This document shows, piece after piece, positions 6,619 through 7,098 of a stretch of DNA of 7,098 nt (position 1 is the stretch's first letter; each line of letters starts with the position of its first letter). Below the pieces are notes generated by a model. It was not told the DNA's origin and did no database searches. It was given only the letters and a program-made list of their open reading frames with translations. Made by a program: the position numbers and the translations under genes. The DNA is from Kiritimatiellia bacterium (GTDB lineage: Bacteria; Verrucomicrobiota; Kiritimatiellia; RFP12; UBA3636), in contig JAEDLN010000125.1 in NCBI GenBank assembly GCA_016295275.1, positions 1 through 7,098 on the forward strand, in the 5' to 3' direction.

Positions 6619-6697
6619 CGGTTCCGCGGCGGTGCCGCGGGTGGGGAACCGGACTCCGCGCCCTGCGCGGCTATGGGGGGCGCACGGAGACGCCCCC
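6619..6697. other. Run of three GC-rich hairpins upstream of the dnaX promoter
   Basis: Three inverted repeats follow each other. At 6619–6651, an inner 7-bp stem CCGCGGC-GGT-GCCGCGG is enclosed by CGGTT/AACCG with a bulge. At 6656–6670 there is CCGCGC-CCT-GCGCGG (6 bp, 3-base loop). At 6676–6697, GGGGGCG and CGCCCCC enclose an 8-base loop. None is followed by a T-run on either strand, so they are not standard terminators. The block sits between the promoter and the repeat array. It may be a separate repeat element or part of a structured transcript; the sequence alone does not decide. Confidence 0.5.
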
Positions 6698-6723
6698 TGC
6701 AAAACTCTCAGCGTGTGCTACTT

Positions 6724-6820
6724 GCCAAGCCGCGCACCGCGGTGGCGAGCCGCCACGGGCGATGGGGCGCGGCGGCGCGAGCCGGGAGGCCCGGCGGCCA
6801 AGCATCGCTCACTACCGCCA
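6724..6820 (+). repeat. Long-form structured repeat copy (R1)
   Basis: It starts with the 17-base core GCCAAGCCGCGCACCGC. It contains the AGC-loop hairpin at 6742–6756 (GTGGCG/CGCCAC) and a second hairpin at 6781–6795 (GCCGGG-AGG-CCCGGC). It also has the 15-base insert GGCCCGGCGGCCAAG found in the left copy at 176–190, and a CATCGCTCACTACCGCCA tail. Compared with the copy at 112–220, the stem at 6742–6756 carries two paired compensatory changes. Confidence 0.75.
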
Positions 6821-6864
6821 TTACGAACGGCCATTACGCACGCGAAATTCGCATGCGCATTACG
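6818..6864 (+). repeat. Short tandem repeat and small palindrome between repeat copies
   Basis: CCATTACGAACGG (6818–6830) is followed directly by the related CCATTACGCACGC (6831–6843), and a third CATTACG occurs at 6858–6864. The palindrome GCGAA-A-TTCGC lies at 6842–6852. This stretch is more AT-rich than the units on either side and shows no coding signal. Confidence 0.45.
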
Positions 6865-6905
6865 CGGGCGGCGCGATGGGGACATCGCGCCCTACCGCCA
6901 TGCCG
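6864..6905 (+). repeat. Partial short-form structured repeat copy (R2)
   Basis: It contains the perfect 8-bp hairpin GCGCGATG-GGGA-CATCGCGC at 6871–6890 and the CCTACCGCCATGCCG tail, but lacks the 17-base core and the first hairpin. It is identical to the corresponding part of the copy at 6933–7010 over the hairpin and the tail. Confidence 0.7.
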
Positions 6906-6932
6906 CATAAGGGGCGCGCGGGGGAGGGGCGG

Positions 6933-7010
6933 GATGCCAAGCCGCGCACCGCGCCGTGGCGCGGCGGCGCGATGGGGACATCGCGCCCTACCGCCATGCC
7001 GTACGAGTGG
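6933..7010 (+). repeat. Short-form structured repeat copy (R3)
   Basis: It starts GATGCCAAGCCGCGCACCGC, then a 7-bp stem CCGCGCC-GT-GGCGCGG at 6949–6964, the hairpin GCGCGATG-GGGA-CATCGCGC at 6967–6986, and the CCTACCGCCATGCCGTACGAG tail. It lacks both the AGC-loop hairpin and the 15-base insert of the long form. Confidence 0.75.
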
Positions 7011-7043
7011 GGGCGGAAACGGGTGCACGGCGATGGGGCGCGT

Positions 7044-7098
7044 GATGCCAAGCCGCGCACCGCGCCGATGGCGCGGCGGCGCGATGGGGACATCGCGC
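7044..7098 (+). repeat. Short-form structured repeat copy (R4), cut by window end
   Basis: It starts GATGCCAAGCCGCGCACCGC, has a 7-bp stem CCGCGCC-GAT-GGCGCGG at 7060–7076, and the hairpin GCGCGATG-GGGA-CATCGCGC at 7079–7098, which ends exactly at the window edge. The hairpin-to-hairpin spacing across the array is 96 and then 112 bases, so this is an irregular tandem arrangement. Confidence 0.75.

Noticed and set aside
6676..6697. Rho-independent terminator
   Set aside because: The 7-bp GC stem has no T-run after it on either strand.
6834..7093. Small minus-strand open frames in the right-hand repeats (repeating MAVGRDVPIAPP-like text)
   Set aside because: The repeated peptide text is simply the translated DNA repeat. 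Frames are interrupted differently in each copy, and there is no ribosome-binding site.
6724..7098. CRISPR array
   Set aside because: Units are 96–112 bases apart with most of the unit itself conserved, spacing is irregular, and there are no short unique spacers or cas genes.

Overview
The window holds five complete protein genes, all on the minus strand (340–6520), between two GC-rich non-coding blocks (1–339 and about 6581–7098). Read in the direction of transcription the order is dnaX (DNA polymerase III gamma/tau), ybaB (nucleoid-associated protein), recR (recombination mediator), a UvrD/PcrA-type helicase, and an RlmD/TrmA-family RNA m5U methyltransferase. The dnaX-ybaB-recR order is a widely conserved bacterial housekeeping cluster. 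The first four genes belong to replication and repair. The fifth is tied to the fourth by a near-overlap of stop and start codons.

The DNA is GC-rich, and the plus strand is clearly richer in G than in C, so every gene here is encoded on the C-rich strand. The protein sequences look like a Gram-negative-type bacterium. The DnaX N-terminus and the abundance of GC-rich structured repeats make me think of the PVC group (Lentisphaerota/Kiritimatiellota-like), but that is a low-confidence impression and not something the window proves.

Layout: 1–339 has degenerate direct repeats with hairpins and no gene. 340–1653 is the methyltransferase. 1656–3713 is the helicase. 3780–4379 is recR. 4380–4614 is a 235-base gap with a palindrome and a short fragment resembling the flanking repeat. 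4615–4932 is ybaB. 5012–6520 is dnaX. 6521–6580 holds a good sigma-70-like promoter and a strong Shine-Dalgarno for dnaX. 6619–6697 holds three consecutive hairpins. 6724–7098 is an array of at least four copies of the same repeat family as at the left end, in the same orientation.

The coding part is ordinary. The most interesting signal is the repeat family. It occurs on both sides of the operon, shares a nearly invariant 17-base core, contains strong hairpins, and two copies differ by two paired compensatory changes in one stem, which suggests that the folded form matters. A second point of interest is that the methyltransferase seems to have lost two of the four iron-sulfur cysteines expected of RlmD.
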